From Proteus alimentorum (GTDB lineage: Bacteria > Pseudomonadota > Gammaproteobacteria > Enterobacterales > Enterobacteriaceae), in the NCBI RefSeq assembly GCF_002607735.1, contig NZ_NBVR01000031.1, forward strand, positions 186,001 to 250,000: a stretch of 64,000 nucleotides of DNA, in the 5' to 3' direction. The notes beneath the pieces are model-generated. The model searched no databases. It was not told where the DNA came from and saw nothing but the letters and a program-made list of their open reading frames with translations. Below, piece after piece: positions 44,770 through 55,549 of this stretch. Each line of letters begins with the position of its first letter. Position 1 is the stretch's first letter. Made by a program: the position numbers and the translations under genes.

Positions 44770-45417
44770 TTATGCAGTTAACGCCAGTTTGGCCCCAAAA
44801 AGCAAGAATACTGCACCAATACAACTATTTGATAATGAAGCTAACCGTTTGTTATGTTTTACTTTATTAGTAATAGCAACACCGCCAAAAATAAGAACTG
44901 ATAAATAAAGCATACTGCATGTTTCTAAAATCGCACCTAATACAAAGAATGGAACACCTGCATTTTCATACTTAGGATCGATAAACTGAATAAAGAAAGA
45001 AACATAAAAAATAATCATTTTTGGGTTAAGCATACTCAAAAATAACGCCTTAACATAAAGACCATCTTTTGCTTTTACAGTTACTTCAGATACTTGCTCT
45101 GGCGTCTCTTTTTTCTTTTGGAACGTTGCATATAACGTTTTCAACCCTAAGTAGGTTAAGTAAAGAGCACCAGCATATTTAATGACAATAAAGAAGACGG
45201 GTGAAGTCTTGACTAATGAAGCAACCCCCAAAAATGCCAAAAAGATTAATAATGCATCACCCGTAAAAACACCAAGAGCGGCTTTATACCCCCCTTTTAC
45301 GCCATGCTTCGCACTGGAAGTAAGGACGAAAATCGAGTTTGGACCTGGAACTAAAGTAATAAAAATAACGCCTAAAAGGTATGTCCAAATATTTGAAATA
45401 CCGATACTTTCTAACAT
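44770..45417 (-). CDS. leuE: LysE/RhtB-family exporter, LeuE-like
   Basis: Inner-membrane amino-acid exporter of 215 residues with about six helices. Collinear with E. coli LeuE: WTYLLGVIFITLVPGPNSIF near the N-terminus (the family motif), GVKGGYKAALGVFTGDALLI, IKYAGALYLTYLGLKTLYAT, and SMLNPKMIIFYVSFFIQFID. ATG 45417 has AAAGG upstream; a longer frame to 45492 adds basic residues with no family match. Substrate (leucine or related) is by homology. Confidence 0.9.
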   Translation of the reverse strand: MLESIGISNIWTYLLGVIFITLVPGPNSIFVLTSSAKHGVKGGYKAALGVFTGDALLIFLAFLGVASLVKTSPVFFIVIKYAGALYLTYLGLKTLYATFQKKKETPEQVSEVTVKAKDGLYVKALFLSMLNPKMIIFYVSFFIQFIDPKYENAGVPFFVLGAILETCSMLYLSVLIFGGVAITNKVKHNKRLASLSNSCIGAVFLLFGAKLALTA

Positions 45418-45918
45418 ACGACGCCTTTTTTTAAAAAATAACATGCTGAATATGTGAGCTATCATATCCACAATAATTTTTTTGTAAAACAATAATCTTA
45501 ATACTGGATAAAGATAAGTTAATTACTCTGCTTTTTAATATAAAAAGCAGTTTATAGGTCTTTTTTTGTATATAAGTTTAGATTTAAAAACCAGTTTAAA
45601 CATTGGTTATAGTATGATGCTGAAATTAAATTTTATACAGATTTAATATCCATACAAACCAACTTTAATGGAGTTAAAAACTGCATTTTTGCATGATTTA
45701 AAATTCAATATCCTATTGTTTGTTTTTTGTTATGGTTCATTATTCTTTTTGTGATCTTGAACGATATGTGACTTTTAAATTTAAAACAGCCCAACTCATT
45801 AATTTTATGAAAAATAAGTATTTTTTATTGGTATTTAGCGAGTCAATTAGCACAAAAAGAGAGGGAATAAAAAAGATTATATTTACCAAAACCATTATTC
45901 TGTGTTGTTTTTTATTTT
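45418..45918. other. AT-rich spacer
   Basis: About 500 bases with no recognisable gene. A short frame from 45720 (FVMVHYSFCDLERYVTFKF) has no family resemblance I can name. Probably the leuE promoter and debris preceding the oxidase remnant. Confidence 0.5.
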
Positions 45919-46272
45919 TATCTTGTACGTCACTTTACTCAAAATGAGATTATTGCAACTGAAGATTACATTGATAATAGTGATGAACATCACCCTGAGC
46001 ACATTGCATGACATGCACAAGCGACTTTTTATGATAATTTTACGCAAACAGGTAAACTAACGATTGAACCGTTTATGGTTGGTGAAAGATCTATACCTAA
46101 AGATGAAATGCCAATTATTGGAGAAATATCTCCTTATCAGGGATTATATCTTGTTACTATGCACGCTGCCGTGACATTGTCACCTTTATTATGTGAATTA
46201 GTTGCACAAGAACTCATTTACGAGAAAGCAGAACCTCTATTAACGCCTTATCGCATATCACGATTCAGCTAG
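45919..46272 (+). pseudogene. FAD-dependent amino-acid oxidase (DadA/DAO type) C-terminal remnant
   Basis: One frame reads QNEIIATEDYIDNSDEHHPE, then HIA, a TGA at 46009, then TFYDNFTQTGKLTIEPFMVG, ERSIPKDEMPIIGEISPYQG, LYLVTMHAAVTLSPLLCELV and LLTPYRISRFS. This is the C-terminal third of a DAO-family flavoprotein (the G-x-x-x-x-PKD-x-xPIIG and PYR-x-xRF ends). The nonsense codon and missing FAD-binding start make it a pseudogene. Confidence 0.8.
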
Positions 46273-46281
46273 AGAACCATT

Positions 46282-47049
46282 ATGGATGCACAACTGTATA
46301 AAGAATTTAAAATAGTAGAAAAAGCCTTTTGGTCAGAAATTTGTGAAAATAATATTCGTATTGGTGATCATACTCACTGCTTTATGACACCAATGGATGC
46401 TGCCATTTTTAACTTTATTTATTTGCGCCAAGGTGCAACAGAAAGCTCATTCCAGCAAGCCAGTACCCTTTTTACTTCGCAGAAAAAAGATCATATTTTG
46501 GTATTACCAGAGTCATTATTGCCTGAGTTTGAAGAAATAATAAAAAATGCAGGTTATACTGGTGATGGCATGACAACCGCAATGTATTTAACATTATCGG
46601 AGGCGGTATTTCCATCTTACCGCAATAATCCTTGTGATATTATTTTAACCAATCACAATCTTGAACAGTGGGCGCATCCATTAAAAACGGCGTTCCCAGT
46701 GGGAGATGATAGTGATGATACAATTGTTAATGAATATATTCGTTATCACCAGAAAGCATTAAATAATGGCGCAGCTATTTTCCATTACGCGCTATTAGTT
46801 GATGGTCAGCCAGTCTCTTCATTGACGTTAACAATACACGATAAATTAGCGCGTTTTGATGATATTGGGACTGATGTTGCCTATCAAGGTAATGGTTATG
46901 CGACACATTTGATTAAGCATGTTTTAGAGTTTTGCCGTGAACAAGGCGTTGAACGTTGCTTCTTAGATGCATCCGCAGATGGTTTAGCACTTTATCGTAA
47001 GTTTGGTTTTAAATCGCTCTTTAACTATCTCAGTTTTATTAAAGAATAA
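46282..47049 (+). CDS. GNAT-family N-acetyltransferase
   Basis: Cytoplasmic protein of 255 residues with an N-terminal helical region of unknown role and a C-terminal GNAT domain (about 120-250). FDDIGTDVAYQGNGYATHLI near 195 contains the acetyl-CoA loop (Q-x-x-G-x-A), and RCFLDASADGLALYRKFGFK near 227 is the usual end motif. The start ATG 46282 is ten bases after the oxidase remnant. Target unknown; the two-part architecture recalls small-molecule acetyltransferases. Confidence 0.85.
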   Translation: MDAQLYKEFKIVEKAFWSEICENNIRIGDHTHCFMTPMDAAIFNFIYLRQGATESSFQQASTLFTSQKKDHILVLPESLLPEFEEIIKNAGYTGDGMTTAMYLTLSEAVFPSYRNNPCDIILTNHNLEQWAHPLKTAFPVGDDSDDTIVNEYIRYHQKALNNGAAIFHYALLVDGQPVSSLTLTIHDKLARFDDIGTDVAYQGNGYATHLIKHVLEFCREQGVERCFLDASADGLALYRKFGFKSLFNYLSFIKE

Positions 47050-47102
47050 AAGCAGCAATATGAATAGGCTCAATCATGCTTGTTGAGCCTATTTTTTAAA
47101 TA

Positions 47103-47702
47103 TTAATAAAGACTCATTCTTTTCTCAGCATCTTGTTTATCTTTATCGCTAATTTGTCTTATCACACGACAAGGATTTCCAACAGCGACACAATTAGCCG
47201 GAATAGATTTTGTTACTACACTGCCTGCACCTATAACGCAATTATCACCAATAGTTACACCAGGTAAAATTATACACCCTGCACCTAACCATACTGAATT
47301 ACCAATAGTAATAGGTAATGCATATTCAAGTTCACTGCCACGTATTTCAGGATCAATCGGATGAGTTGCAGTTAAAAGACTGACATTAGGCGCACACATC
47401 ACATTGTGTCCAATTTTTACTGGTGCACAATCTAATATCGTTAAATTAAAATTAGCGTAAAACGCTTCACCAATTTCAATTAACTGACCATAGTCACAAT
47501 GAAATGGCGGCTCGATAGTAAAATTATCGCCGGTTTTTCCTAAAAGCTGTTTTAAATATGATTTTCTCTTTTCAACGTCAGAAGGACGCGTCATATTAAA
47601 ATCATAAATAATTTCACGCGCTTTTACTCTAAGTGGCTCTAAACTATTATCTTTACTGGCATGGTAAAGATAACCAGATACCATTTTTTCGTATTCTGTC
47701 AT
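47103..47702 (-). CDS. maa: maltose/galactoside O-acetyltransferase (Maa/LacA type)
   Basis: Cytoplasmic left-handed beta-helix acyltransferase of 199 residues. The N-terminal cap (MTEYEKMVSGYLYHASKDNS) is the mac domain of the Maa/NodL/LacA class. Hexapeptide repeats follow with the catalytic His in APNVSLLTATHPIDPEIRGS near 108 and GAGCIILPGVTIGDNCVIGA near 150, then AVGNPCRVIRQI. CGGAGC before the ATG supports the start. It transfers acetyl from acetyl-CoA to sugars; exact acceptor not determinable. Confidence 0.88.
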   Translation of the reverse strand: MTEYEKMVSGYLYHASKDNSLEPLRVKAREIIYDFNMTRPSDVEKRKSYLKQLLGKTGDNFTIEPPFHCDYGQLIEIGEAFYANFNLTILDCAPVKIGHNVMCAPNVSLLTATHPIDPEIRGSELEYALPITIGNSVWLGAGCIILPGVTIGDNCVIGAGSVVTKSIPANCVAVGNPCRVIRQISDKDKQDAEKRMSLY

Positions 47703-47825
47703 TGTGATGCTCCGAGTTTGAAATAAAATAGTTTAGATAAACATCAATATTTATTTCCTTATTCTAGCGTTAATTAACTTAAATTAACGGTATTTTTAAG
47801 TCCATTAAGTGCAGCTTGCATTTTA

Positions 47826-48551
47826 TTAAGCATAAATGCCATTAAATAGCAGTGAACCACCAGCAAAAATCAGCATGGCATCTAATAGCCATTGAAAAAG
47901 TTTTGGTGTCAGTTTTAATACCAGTTTTTTACCAAGGTAATTTCCTACAGTTAAGCCACAACCTACTAACGCCCCGCTAATTAAGATAAAGCTATTAACT
48001 GCACCAAGTTGGCTAAATGTCAGGGCTTTGGTGAGATAAATAACAAATGAGGCAGCAGCTTCAGTCGCAAGTAATGGTCCTAATGTCAGACCATATGCAG
48101 AGAATATGGGAATAGTTAATGGCCCAGTGGAAAACACTACTCCCGTTAAATACCCGATAACTGCACCAGCAATAATAACTTGGTAGGTTTTCATTTTGAT
48201 TTGATGTTTGCGTAATAAGTGGATCATGGGGATCATCAAGATAAAAAACAGCCCCATACCAATATTTAGCCATTTTTCAGGCATTATCCATAATGTATTC
48301 GCGCCAAGAACAACGGCTGGAATACCGAGTAACAGATAATAAAATAGTGGTTTAAAATGAATACTGTGACGCCATAAATAAATACGCGATAAATTTCCCA
48401 TCACTGAAGCTAATGCCATAATAGGTACTGCTTCCTTAGCACCAAACACATAGGTCAAAGCGGGAATTAATAAAATAGAAGAGCCCGTTCCCACTACGCC
48501 ACTGATTACCCCAGACAATACTGCCAATAAAATAACTGCGATAAAACTCAT
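47826..48551 (-). CDS. TauE/SafE-family sulfite/organosulfonate exporter
   Basis: Inner-membrane protein of 241 residues with about eight helices in two repeats. The family pattern GVISGVVGTGSSILLIPALT near the N-terminus and its echo AGAVIGYLTGVVFSTGPLTI near residue 128 are clear. ATG 48551 has AAAGG at good spacing; ATG 48557 is two codons earlier. It is divergent from a LysR gene, with an inverted repeat between them, a typical regulator-exporter pair. Substrate (sulfite, sulfoacetate or other anion) unknown. Confidence 0.88.
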   Translation of the reverse strand: MSFIAVILLAVLSGVISGVVGTGSSILLIPALTYVFGAKEAVPIMALASVMGNLSRIYLWRHSIHFKPLFYYLLLGIPAVVLGANTLWIMPEKWLNIGMGLFFILMIPMIHLLRKHQIKMKTYQVIIAGAVIGYLTGVVFSTGPLTIPIFSAYGLTLGPLLATEAAASFVIYLTKALTFSQLGAVNSFILISGALVGCGLTVGNYLGKKLVLKLTPKLFQWLLDAMLIFAGGSLLFNGIYA

Positions 48552-48613
48552 TATCATCCTTTAAGTTCAATACGTTAAAGACGCAGTATCATACCTGCCT
48601 TCTTTATTTTTAC

Positions 48614-48632
48614 CTGTGATAAAATGTCACAG
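48614..48632. promoter_or_regulatory. inverted repeat in the TauE-LysR divergent promoter
   Basis: CTGTGA-TAAAATG-TCACAG is a perfect dyad of the T-N11-A type bound by LysR proteins, placed between the divergent genes. It also resembles a CRP site, but the spacer is one base too long. Confidence 0.55.
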
Positions 48633-48694
48633 TATTGTGAGTTTTAATCAGAAAGCCGCTTTATTTATGATGAATAAACTATAATGAGAAAATT

Positions 48695-49576
48695 ATGATG
48701 AGAAATCTTCCTCCATTACCTTCATTGCGTGCTTTCTTAGTCGCTTGCCATAGCCAAAGTTATACTGAAGCCGCACAGACATTATGTGTCACTCATGGTG
48801 CGATTAGTCGCCATATCCAAGTTATAGAGAAATGGTTTGGTGTCACTTTATTCAATAAACAAGGTTTACGCCGAGTACCGACTCCTTATGCATTGACTCT
48901 GGCACAAGAGTTAAGTGACGTTTTTGATAAATTAAATGATATTGGTTTCCGTTATGGTAATGGTGGAAAAAATGATATTTTAAATATCAGTGTTCCGACA
49001 ACACTTTGTTTAAAATGGCTTATTCCACGAATGGAGGATTTTTACCTTCAATATCCTACTGCGAATATCCAAATTGCTTCTGCAAATAGCGAGCGATTTC
49101 ATCTGATTAGCCATGATGATCTGATTATTCGCCCTCAACCTCAGCAACAAGAGTATTCATCTGTTGTTTTTTTAGCAGATAAACATTGTTTAATTGCTTC
49201 TGAAAAATTCTTAAAACGTTACAGTGTCACTAAATATGAAGACATTTTTGACAGTCCTGTTATCGATACGCTAACTCGTCCTGGGCATTGGCAGCAATGG
49301 TTAATGGCAACTCATCTCAATACACAGCGCTCATTCTCACGTCACTATCGCTTTGATCACTTTCATATTTCTCTTCAAGCTATTATTGAAGGATTAGGCC
49401 TCGGCATTGGCCCTGTTTCAATTTTATCGAATGAAATAAACAGCGGTACGTTAAAAGTGTTATTTCCAGATATCCAAATTGCACCGATGAGTTACTACGC
49501 TTTAACGCCATTAGGTGTACAAAAAACTAAAACACATCTTGATTTTGAACAATGGCTTACTCAACAGAAAAGTTAA
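48695..49576 (+). CDS. LysR-family transcriptional regulator
   Basis: Regulator of 293 residues. The GcvA-like start RNLPPLPSLRAFLVACHSQS leads into the helix-turn-helix YTEAAQTLCVTHGAISRHIQ, followed by an effector domain (ILNISVPTTLCLKWLIPRME, LGLGIGPVSILSNEINSGTL). It is divergent from the TauE/SafE exporter and probably controls it. ATG 48695 or the adjacent ATG 48698 may start it. Confidence 0.92.
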   Translation: MMRNLPPLPSLRAFLVACHSQSYTEAAQTLCVTHGAISRHIQVIEKWFGVTLFNKQGLRRVPTPYALTLAQELSDVFDKLNDIGFRYGNGGKNDILNISVPTTLCLKWLIPRMEDFYLQYPTANIQIASANSERFHLISHDDLIIRPQPQQQEYSSVVFLADKHCLIASEKFLKRYSVTKYEDIFDSPVIDTLTRPGHWQQWLMATHLNTQRSFSRHYRFDHFHISLQAIIEGLGLGIGPVSILSNEINSGTLKVLFPDIQIAPMSYYALTPLGVQKTKTHLDFEQWLTQQKS

Positions 49577-49941
49577 TTTCACTAATGAAATAAGTGATTA
49601 TTTTTCATGGAAATGACGATTTTAATCCTATTAATTAAACTTTTTAAAACGACTTACCCGTTATTTTATTAAAAATATCTAATGATAATCTTCCTTTTAT
49701 GAATAGGTAAAAACGCTAATTGTGCTGTTTTTATAATTCGCGATCTTTCTCTACCCCACCCCTTAAACTTATTTAAATTCAATTCATTAAAATCATCAAA
49801 CAAGTACATTAACCTATGTAAATTATTTTTATTTTAAATAATCAGTTATAAACACTTATTGTTTAACTTAAATTAACGTTCTATGCTGATGTTTATATAT
49901 AAAATTTATTAATTTATTTGCTGACAACGAAGGACGATGAG
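49577..49941. promoter_or_regulatory. glg operon upstream region
   Basis: About 365 bases, very AT-rich and without a gene, ending with AAGGA at 49930-49934 in front of glgB. It must carry the promoter of the glycogen operon. No specific operator was recognised by eye. Confidence 0.5.
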
Positions 49942-52125
49942 ATGTCTGTAGCTGTGACAAAAAAAACAATAGAAAAACTAATTAATGGGTATGAGTCTGA
50001 TCCTTTTGCACTTCTTGGTATGCATGAAACATCGGCGGGTTTAGAGGTTCGTGCTTTTTTGCCAGGTGCAGTTGCAGTCAGTGTCATCGATAGAAAGAAT
50101 GGCCGAAAAGTGGCCACACTAGAGCGTAAACATCCTAGTGGTTTTTTCTGTGGCGCCATCCCTCGACGTAAACGTCGTTTTAGTTATTGTTTAGATGTAA
50201 CGTGGGAAAATGCACAAGGTGTCGTTGATGATCCCTATCAATTTGGCATTTTATTGCAAGAAATGGATATTTGGCTTTTAGCGCAAGGTCATCACTCACG
50301 CCCTTACCAATGCTTAGGTGCACACCCTGTAAAACTAGGTGATATCGATGGTATTACTTTTGCTGTATGGGCCCCCAACGCAAAAAGTGTAAGTGTTGTA
50401 GGCGATTTCTCATTCTGGGATGAACGACGTTTTCCAATGCGATTACGTCGTGAAAGTGGAATATGGGAACTTTTCCTTCCACAAGCTCATCTTGGTGATT
50501 GCTATAAATATTCTATTCTTGATGCGAATGGTGAACGTCGATTAAAAGCTGATCCTTATGCTTTTGAAGCACAAATACGTCCTGAAACTGCGTCAATTAT
50601 CAATACATTACCACCAATCAAACCAATGCCATTATCGCGTCAGCAAGCGAATCAACGCAATGCACCTATCTCTATTTATGAAGTTCATTTAGGTTCATGG
50701 CGTAGGCATACTGACGATCAAAGTTGGTTAAGTTATCGTGAATTAGCAGAACAGTTAATTCCATATGTTAAAGAGATGGGATTTACTCATATTGAGTTGC
50801 TCCCTATTAATGAACATCCTTTTGATGGTTCATGGGGGTATCAACCGTTAGGGTTATATTCACCAACTCGCCGTTTTGGCTCTCCGATGGATTTCCGCGA
50901 TTTTATTGAAGCGGCACATCAAGCAGAAATTAACGTCATTTTAGATTGGGTTCCCGGTCATTTCCCAGAAGATGATTACGGTTTACGTAATTTTGATGGC
51001 ACATCACTCTATGAGTATGCAGATAGACGTGAAGGTTTTCATCCCGATTGGAATACTTTGATTTATAACTATGGGCGCAATGAAGTGCTGAATTATCTTT
51101 CTGGTAATTTATTGTATTGGCATGAGCATTTTGCGCTAGATGGTTTTCGTTTCGATGCGGTTGCATCAATGCTTTATCGCGATTACAGCCGAAAAGACGG
51201 CGAATGGATCCCAAACAAACATGGTGGACGTGAGAATTTAGAAGCCATTGATTTTATTCGTCATACCAACAAATTACTGGGTACAACTTGCCCCAATACT
51301 ATCACAATCGCTGAAGAATCCACCGATTTCCCGGGTGTTACTTTACCGCCTGATGAGGGGGGCTTAGGTTTTAATTATAAATGGAATATGGGATGGATGC
51401 ATGACACGTTAGCTTATATGCAACGTGATCCTATTTATCGTAAATTTCACCATAATCAGATGACCTTTGGCATGCTCTATGCCTATAACGAAAACTTTGT
51501 TCTGCCTCTTTCTCACGATGAATTTGTGCATGGTAAAGGTTCGTTGATTGGTCGCATGGTGGGTGATGATTGGCAAAAGTTTGCCAATTTACGTGCATAT
51601 CTCGGCTTTATGTGGGCTTACCCCGGCAAAAAGCTGCTATTTATGGGATGTGAGTTTGCACAATGGCGTGAATGGAACCACGACAGTAGTTTAGATTGGC
51701 ATCTTCTTGAAGAGCCAAATAGCCCACATCAAGGTGTTCAACACTTTGTACGAGATTTGAATCTTTCCTATCGAGCTAATGCTCCACTTTATGAATGTGA
51801 TTTTGAACGCGAAGGTTTTGAGTGGCTTACCGTTGATGATCACGATAACTCGGTCTTTGCTTTTTGCCGTAAAGATGTACAAGGCAATGAAATCATTGTT
51901 ATCAGTAATTTCACTCCCGTTGTTCATCACAATTACGTTGTCGGTGTAAACAAAGCCGGCGCTTATCAGGAAATTCTCAACAGTGATTCTGAGTTTTATA
52001 ACGGCAGCAATGTAGGAAATTTAGGTGAAATAGAGACAACCGCCAGTGCATTTAATGGCAAGCCTCACGCCTTGTCATTGTCGCTACCTCCGCTTGCGAC
52101 GCTGTATTTAAGATTGAAGGATTAA
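49942..52125 (+). CDS. glgB: 1,4-alpha-glucan branching enzyme
   Basis: Cytoplasmic GH13 enzyme of 727 residues (E. coli 728) that adds alpha-1,6 branches to glycogen. N-terminal carbohydrate-binding modules contain the [18 protein letters not shown] segment and [15 protein letters not shown]. The catalytic barrel has nucleophile [18 protein letters not shown], acid/base [14 protein letters not shown] and [18 protein letters not shown] 49942 has a good ribosome site. First gene of glgBXCAP; glgX follows after one base. Confidence 0.97.
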   Translation: MSVAVTKKTIEKLINGYESDPFALLGMHETSAGLEVRAFLPGAVAVSVIDRKNGRKVATLERKHPSGFFCGAIPRRKRRFSYCLDVTWENAQGVVDDPYQFGILLQEMDIWLLAQGHHSRPYQCLGAHPVKLGDIDGITFAVWAPNAKSVSVVGDFSFWDERRFPMRLRRESGIWELFLPQAHLGDCYKYSILDANGERRLKADPYAFEAQIRPETASIINTLPPIKPMPLSRQQANQRNAPISIYEVHLGSWRRHTDDQSWLSYRELAEQLIPYVKEMGFTHIELLPINEHPFDGSWGYQPLGLYSPTRRFGSPMDFRDFIEAAHQAEINVILDWVPGHFPEDDYGLRNFDGTSLYEYADRREGFHPDWNTLIYNYGRNEVLNYLSGNLLYWHEHFALDGFRFDAVASMLYRDYSRKDGEWIPNKHGGRENLEAIDFIRHTNKLLGTTCPNTITIAEESTDFPGVTLPPDEGGLGFNYKWNMGWMHDTLAYMQRDPIYRKFHHNQMTFGMLYAYNENFVLPLSHDEFVHGKGSLIGRMVGDDWQKFANLRAYLGFMWAYPGKKLLFMGCEFAQWREWNHDSSLDWHLLEEPNSPHQGVQHFVRDLNLSYRANAPLYECDFEREGFEWLTVDDHDNSVFAFCRKDVQGNEIIVISNFTPVVHHNYVVGVNKAGAYQEILNSDSEFYNGSNVGNLGEIETTASAFNGKPHALSLSLPPLATLYLRLKD

Positions 52126-52126
52126 T

Positions 52127-54184
52127 ATGTCTTTAGATTATGGTCGCCCTTTTCCTATGGGCAGTCATTATGATGGCTATGGAGTCAATTTTACACTCTT
52201 TAGTGAAAATGCCACTAAAGTCATTCTTTGCCTGTTTGATAAAGCTGGCAAAGAGATCCGCTACCCGTTACCAGGTAAAACAGGTGCAATTTGGCACGGG
52301 TATTTGCCCGGCGCAGGCCCTGGTTTGCATTATGGTTATCGTGTAGAAGGTGAATGGGATCCAGAGCAAGGATTGTTCTATCAACCTCAGCAACTATTAT
52401 TAGATCCTTATGCAAAACAGGTGACAGGTATTGTTGATAATACATTACCTTACACCTCCCCTGTTTTTAATGCATTAGAGCGCGATGATAGTGCAATTAC
52501 ACCGAAAGCAGTTATTACAGATGATAGCCATTCTTATAAAGAAAAAAACTCTTATCCGCGCTTAAATACGCCGTGGTCAGAAACCATTATTTACGAAGGG
52601 CATGTAAAAGGACTGACAAAGCTACATCTTGAAATACCAGAAAAATTACGGGGTACTTATGCCGCATTAGGGCACCCTGCTTTTATTTCACATCTGAAAA
52701 AATTAGGTATTACGGCATTAGAATTACTGCCTATTCAATATCATTTAACAGAGCCACATCTCCATAAAATCGGTTTAAAAAACTATTGGGGTTATAACGT
52801 ATTAGCGCCTTTTGCTTTATCGACTCAATATTATTCTAATTCAGGTCGGAATATTATTGATGAATTTCGAGAAGCGGTAAGAAGCCTACATAAAGCCAAT
52901 ATTGAAGTAATTTTAGATGTGGTATTTAACCATACTGCGGAGTTAAGTGATCAATTTGAAGGTTATATTGTTTCGCAACGTGGTATTGATAACCAAAGCT
53001 ATTATTGGCTAAACGACGAAAATAAAGCTCAAAATTGGACGGGGTGTGGTAATACACTCAATTTAAATCGCCCTGAAACAGTGCAGTGGGTTATGGATTG
53101 CCTGCGTTATTGGGTGACAGAATTTCATATTGATGGTTTTCGTTTTGATTTAGCGACAAGTCTTGGTCGAGTTCCTTATTTTGATACTCAATCACCACTA
53201 CTGACAGCGATACGACAAGATCCATTACTGTCACGTATCAAACTTATCGCAGAGCCTTGGGACTTAGGCTCTGATGGTTATCAAGTTGGTAATTTCCCTG
53301 TTCCATTTACAGAATGGAATGATGGCTATCGCGATGTTATTCGTCGTTTTTGGTTATGGCGTGATGTCTCTATTGCGACATTTGCAGACAATATTACGGG
53401 CTCTGCAAAGCGGTATCACAAAAATGACAGGCCGCCCTATTCTAGCGTTAATATGATAACGAGCCATGACGGCTTTACATTACGGGATTTAGTGAGTTAT
53501 CAGAACAAACATAACGAGGAGAATGGAGAATCAAACCTAGATGGACATAACACCAATTACAGTGTGAATTTTGGTGAAGAAGGTTTGATCGTTAACGAAA
53601 AAATAAGTCAATACAGATTGCTTGCAACAAGGAACATGCTGGCAACTTTACTGCTTTCTAGAGGAACACCTCATTTACTCGCCGGTGATGAAGTGGGTAA
53701 TACGCAATATGGTAACAACAACGCTTATTGTCAGGATAATAAAGTCAGTTGGATCAAATGGTTTCAACAGCCTTACAACTTAACTGATTACATTCGCCAC
53801 CTTATTGAATTACGTCACCAAATTACACCTTTAAGTTCGCTTAAATGGTGGGAAGAAGATAGCCAAAATATCATTTGGTTAAATCAGAATGCTCAACCTA
53901 TGAGTCATGAAGATTGGCAACAACTTCCCCCCTCACCATTACAACTTCTTTTAGCGCAACAATGGATCTTAATGTTTAACCCATTAAGAAACAGCGCTGT
54001 TTTTTCTTTACCTGAAGGGTCTTGGTCTTGCTTGCTTGATACGGCTAGCTGGCCTGATTGTCACCCAACACAATCCCAACATTGTGAAATACAACCTAAC
54101 AGTATCACCCTTTGGCGAAATAGCGTTTTTTATACTCAGTCTTCTACTGAAAAATTACCCATTATTTCCTCCCAAGTTAAGTAA
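52127..54184 (+). CDS. glgX: glycogen debranching enzyme
   Basis: Cytoplasmic GH13 isoamylase-type enzyme of 685 residues (E. coli about 657) that removes short branches left by phosphorylase. It has the N-terminal domain GSHYDGYGVNFTLFSENATK, GYNVLAPFALSTQYYS, VILDVVFNHTAE, nucleophile DGFRFDLATSLGR, LIAEPWDLGSDG and MITSHDGFTLRDLVSY. The stop is 21 bases before glgC. It encodes breakdown within an otherwise mainly synthetic operon, the standard enterobacterial order. Confidence 0.96.
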   Translation: MSLDYGRPFPMGSHYDGYGVNFTLFSENATKVILCLFDKAGKEIRYPLPGKTGAIWHGYLPGAGPGLHYGYRVEGEWDPEQGLFYQPQQLLLDPYAKQVTGIVDNTLPYTSPVFNALERDDSAITPKAVITDDSHSYKEKNSYPRLNTPWSETIIYEGHVKGLTKLHLEIPEKLRGTYAALGHPAFISHLKKLGITALELLPIQYHLTEPHLHKIGLKNYWGYNVLAPFALSTQYYSNSGRNIIDEFREAVRSLHKANIEVILDVVFNHTAELSDQFEGYIVSQRGIDNQSYYWLNDENKAQNWTGCGNTLNLNRPETVQWVMDCLRYWVTEFHIDGFRFDLATSLGRVPYFDTQSPLLTAIRQDPLLSRIKLIAEPWDLGSDGYQVGNFPVPFTEWNDGYRDVIRRFWLWRDVSIATFADNITGSAKRYHKNDRPPYSSVNMITSHDGFTLRDLVSYQNKHNEENGESNLDGHNTNYSVNFGEEGLIVNEKISQYRLLATRNMLATLLLSRGTPHLLAGDEVGNTQYGNNNAYCQDNKVSWIKWFQQPYNLTDYIRHLIELRHQITPLSSLKWWEEDSQNIIWLNQNAQPMSHEDWQQLPPSPLQLLLAQQWILMFNPLRNSAVFSLPEGSWSCLLDTASWPDCHPTQSQHCEIQPNSITLWRNSVFYTQSSTEKLPIISSQVK

Positions 54185-54205
54185 TTTGATTGGAGTGCTA
54201 TAACT

Positions 54206-55549
54206 ATGATGACAACAGAACAAGGCCAAAAATTAATGTTGGCACAACAACTTCCTAAAGAGGCAATTGCACTCGTTTTAGCGGGAGGTCGTGGTACACG
54301 CTTAAAAGCATTGACTTCAAAACGTGCAAAACCGGCGGTTTTCTTTGGTGGGAAATTTCGAATTATCGACTTTACGCTATCAAACTGTCTTAACTCAGGG
54401 ATCCGTCGTATTGGTGTAATCACGCAATATCAGTCGCACTCTTTAGTTCAACATATTCAGCGTGGTTGGTCATTCTTCAACGAAGATATGAATGAGTTCG
54501 TTGATTTATTACCGGCTCAGCAACGCCGTAATACCGAACATTGGTATATGGGTACCGCTGATGCGATCTATCAAAACCTCGATATTCTTCGTAGCTACAA
54601 AGCAAAATATGTCGTGATTTTAGCGGGTGACCATATTTATAAAATGAACTATGCGCGTTTATTACTTGATCACGTTGAAAACAAATCAAAATTCACCGTC
54701 GCTTGTATTCGTGTTCCTAAAGAAGATGCATTCCAATTCGGTATTATGGATATCGATGAAAATCGTAGAGTACTCAATTTCTTAGAAAAACCATCAAATC
54801 CACCTTGTATTCCTGATGATCCTGAGCACGCATTAGCAAGTATGGGAATTTATGTGGTTGATAGAGATTATCTTTTTGATTTATTAGAAGAAGATAGCCG
54901 TGATCCAAACTCACACCATGACTTTGGCCAAGATATCATTCCTAAAATCACGGAACGTGGTGATGTTCTTGCTCACCCATTTGAACTCTCTTGTGTCAGC
55001 TCTGATCCTTCAGTACCACCATACTGGCGCGATGTAGGAACCATTGAAGCATATTGGGCGGCTAACCTCGATTTAGCTTCTGTAACACCAGAGCTTGATA
55101 TGTATGCAAAAGATTGGCCAATCCGCACCTTTATGACACCGTTGCCACCAGCCAAGTTTGTTCAAGATAACCATGGTGAACATGGACAAATGATGAACTC
55201 GCTGATTGCTGACGGTTGTATTATCAATGGTTCAACGCTCTATTCATCTATTCTATTCCCATTAGTGCGCGTTGAATCTTTCTGCCATATTGAAGATTCG
55301 GTGATTTTACCGGATGTAACAGTCAGTCATCATTGCTACTTAAAGCGCTGTATTATTGAACGTAGCTGTACAATTCCAGAAGGTACCGTTATTGGGATGA
55401 ATGCAGAAGAAGATGCTGCACGTTTCCACCGCACTGAAGAAGGTATCGTACTTGTAACAAGAGAAATGCTTGAACAATTAGCATGTAAAGAAAATCCAAC
55501 AGAGACAAGTGCTGAACAAAAACCTCAAAATGAGGAGGCATTTTCGTGA
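54206..55549 (+). CDS. glgC: glucose-1-phosphate adenylyltransferase
   Basis: Cytoplasmic enzyme of 447 residues making ADP-glucose, the committed and allosterically controlled step. Motifs: nucleotide-binding [20 protein letters not shown] at the N-terminus, [48 protein letters not shown], and a C-terminal left-handed helix region with [24 protein letters not shown] lies 10 bases before the first of two tandem ATGs. Its TGA overlaps the glgA GTG (GTGA), implying coupling. Confidence 0.97.
   Translation: MMTTEQGQKLMLAQQLPKEAIALVLAGGRGTRLKALTSKRAKPAVFFGGKFRIIDFTLSNCLNSGIRRIGVITQYQSHSLVQHIQRGWSFFNEDMNEFVDLLPAQQRRNTEHWYMGTADAIYQNLDILRSYKAKYVVILAGDHIYKMNYARLLLDHVENKSKFTVACIRVPKEDAFQFGIMDIDENRRVLNFLEKPSNPPCIPDDPEHALASMGIYVVDRDYLFDLLEEDSRDPNSHHDFGQDIIPKITERGDVLAHPFELSCVSSDPSVPPYWRDVGTIEAYWAANLDLASVTPELDMYAKDWPIRTFMTPLPPAKFVQDNHGEHGQMMNSLIADGCIINGSTLYSSILFPLVRVESFCHIEDSVILPDVTVSHHCYLKRCIIERSCTIPEGTVIGMNAEEDAARFHRTEEGIVLVTREMLEQLACKENPTETSAEQKPQNEEAFS

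Noticed and set aside
45720-45947. 75-codon frame starting MFFVMVHYSFCD
   Set aside because: No family resemblance and no ribosome site; it partly overlaps the oxidase remnant in another frame.
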